From Meloidogyne chitwoodi (taxonomy: Eukaryota; Nematoda; Chromadorea; Rhabditida; Meloidogynidae): DNA of 64,000 nucleotides. Location of the stretch: assembly GCA_015183035.1 (NCBI GenBank), contig JACZZP010000015.1, forward strand, positions 496,001 to 560,000, in the 5' to 3' direction. This document shows positions 63,685 to 64,000 of this stretch, in pieces. Each line of letters begins with the position of its first letter. Position 1 is the stretch's first letter. The notes below the pieces were generated by a model, which saw only the letters and a list, made by a program, of their open reading frames with translations, made no database searches and had not been told where the DNA came from. A program made the position numbers and the translations under genes.

Positions 63685-63990
63685 GTGTTATGTCCGTATA
63701 CTTGAGAAAGTATATGAGTGAATGAAAATGAACTATTAGAGGGTTGGATGGTGGCACAGTCGGTTGTGCTCTGGTTTGGGCTCATTCCACGATGGTTCGA
63801 TTCCATCTCCCATCCACATTTTTCCGCAACATACGAAGTGTTATGTCCGTATACTTGAGAAAGTATATGAGTGAATGAAAAATGACTATCAGAGGGTTGG
63901 ATGGTGGCACAGTCGGTTGTGCTCTGGTTTGGGCTCATTCCACGATGGTTCGATTCCATCTCCCATCCACATTTTTCCGCAACATACAAA
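63684..63990 (+). repeat. Tandem pair of 153-bp tRNA-derived (SINE-like) units
   Basis: Two copies, 153 bp apart, run AGTGTTATGTCCGTATACTT to CCATCCACATTTTTCCGCAA. Each holds a tRNA-like core (63746-63816 and 63899-63969). The A box is TGGCACAGTCGG, with a D arm GCAC/GTGC around AGTCGGTT. The B box is GGTTCGATTCC inside a perfect 5-bp T stem GATGG/CCATC. No anticodon stem forms and the acceptor end has two extra bases, so it is not a functional tRNA. The minus-strand ORF across both units is a repeat artefact. Confidence 0.75.
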
Positions 63991-64000
63991 TACAATATCT

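Noticed and set aside
63746..63816. A functional tRNA gene
   Set aside because: D and T arms are good, but no anticodon stem forms and two extra bases separate the T arm from any acceptor strand.
63666..63995. 109-codon minus-strand ORF with duplicated sequence
   Set aside because: Reverse reading of the tandem tRNA-like repeat.

Overview
The window reads as nuclear DNA of an intron-rich, extremely AT-rich nematode. The gene set (SYG-1, SAD-1, GSK-3, a UbcH5-type E2, a DB-module/Ig/FN3 protein), the many 40-150 bp introns with TTTNAG acceptors and the long Asn/Gln runs fit a root-knot nematode (Meloidogyne-like). The genus is an inference and the species cannot be told from the sequence. All exon models below were joined by hand from splice sites and reading phase. 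Total coding length is divisible by three for every complete model.

Layout. 1-1.6 kb: 5' part of an unrecognised minus-strand gene that runs off the left edge. 3.1-11.4 kb: syg-1 (minus, 17 exons, 897 aa), its introns packed with foldback elements. 11.4-28.4 kb: a 17 kb gene desert with a few foldbacks, a microsatellite-like array and a tRNA-like relic. 28.4-29.4 kb: ubiquitin-conjugating enzyme E2 (plus). 29.4-33.9 kb: non-coding, with two polypurine arrays. 34.0-41.0 kb: sad-1 kinase (plus, 27 exons, about 1069 aa) with a 22-bp minisatellite in one intron. 41-47.2 kb: non-coding, with several MITE-like elements and a 12-bp satellite. 47.2-50.6 kb: secreted DB-FN3-Ig-DB protein (plus, 14 exons, 583 aa). 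51.8-52.0 kb: a 40-aa secreted peptide gene (plus). 53.6-56.1 kb: gsk-3 (minus, 15 exons, 460 aa). 57.1-60.0 kb: secreted Asn-rich pioneer protein (minus, 8 exons, 616 aa). 60.8-62.5 kb: single-pass membrane protein with a repetitive basic tail (plus, 6 exons, 478 aa), visibly less AT-rich than the rest. 62.8-64 kb: a long inverted repeat, half of a MITE-like element and a tandem pair of tRNA-like repeats.

Functional theme. SYG-1 (synaptic partner recognition) and SAD-1 (presynaptic differentiation kinase) act in the same process and lie about 22 kb apart; GSK-3 and the E2 are general signalling and ubiquitination enzymes. No operon-like tight spacing is seen. The most unusual features are a family of at least 11 short gene-associated hairpins sharing a CACCCCATTTATTCGC terminus, a larger foldback family carrying a transposase-like relic, three unannotated-looking secreted or membrane genes in the right third, and the tRNA-like tandem repeat.
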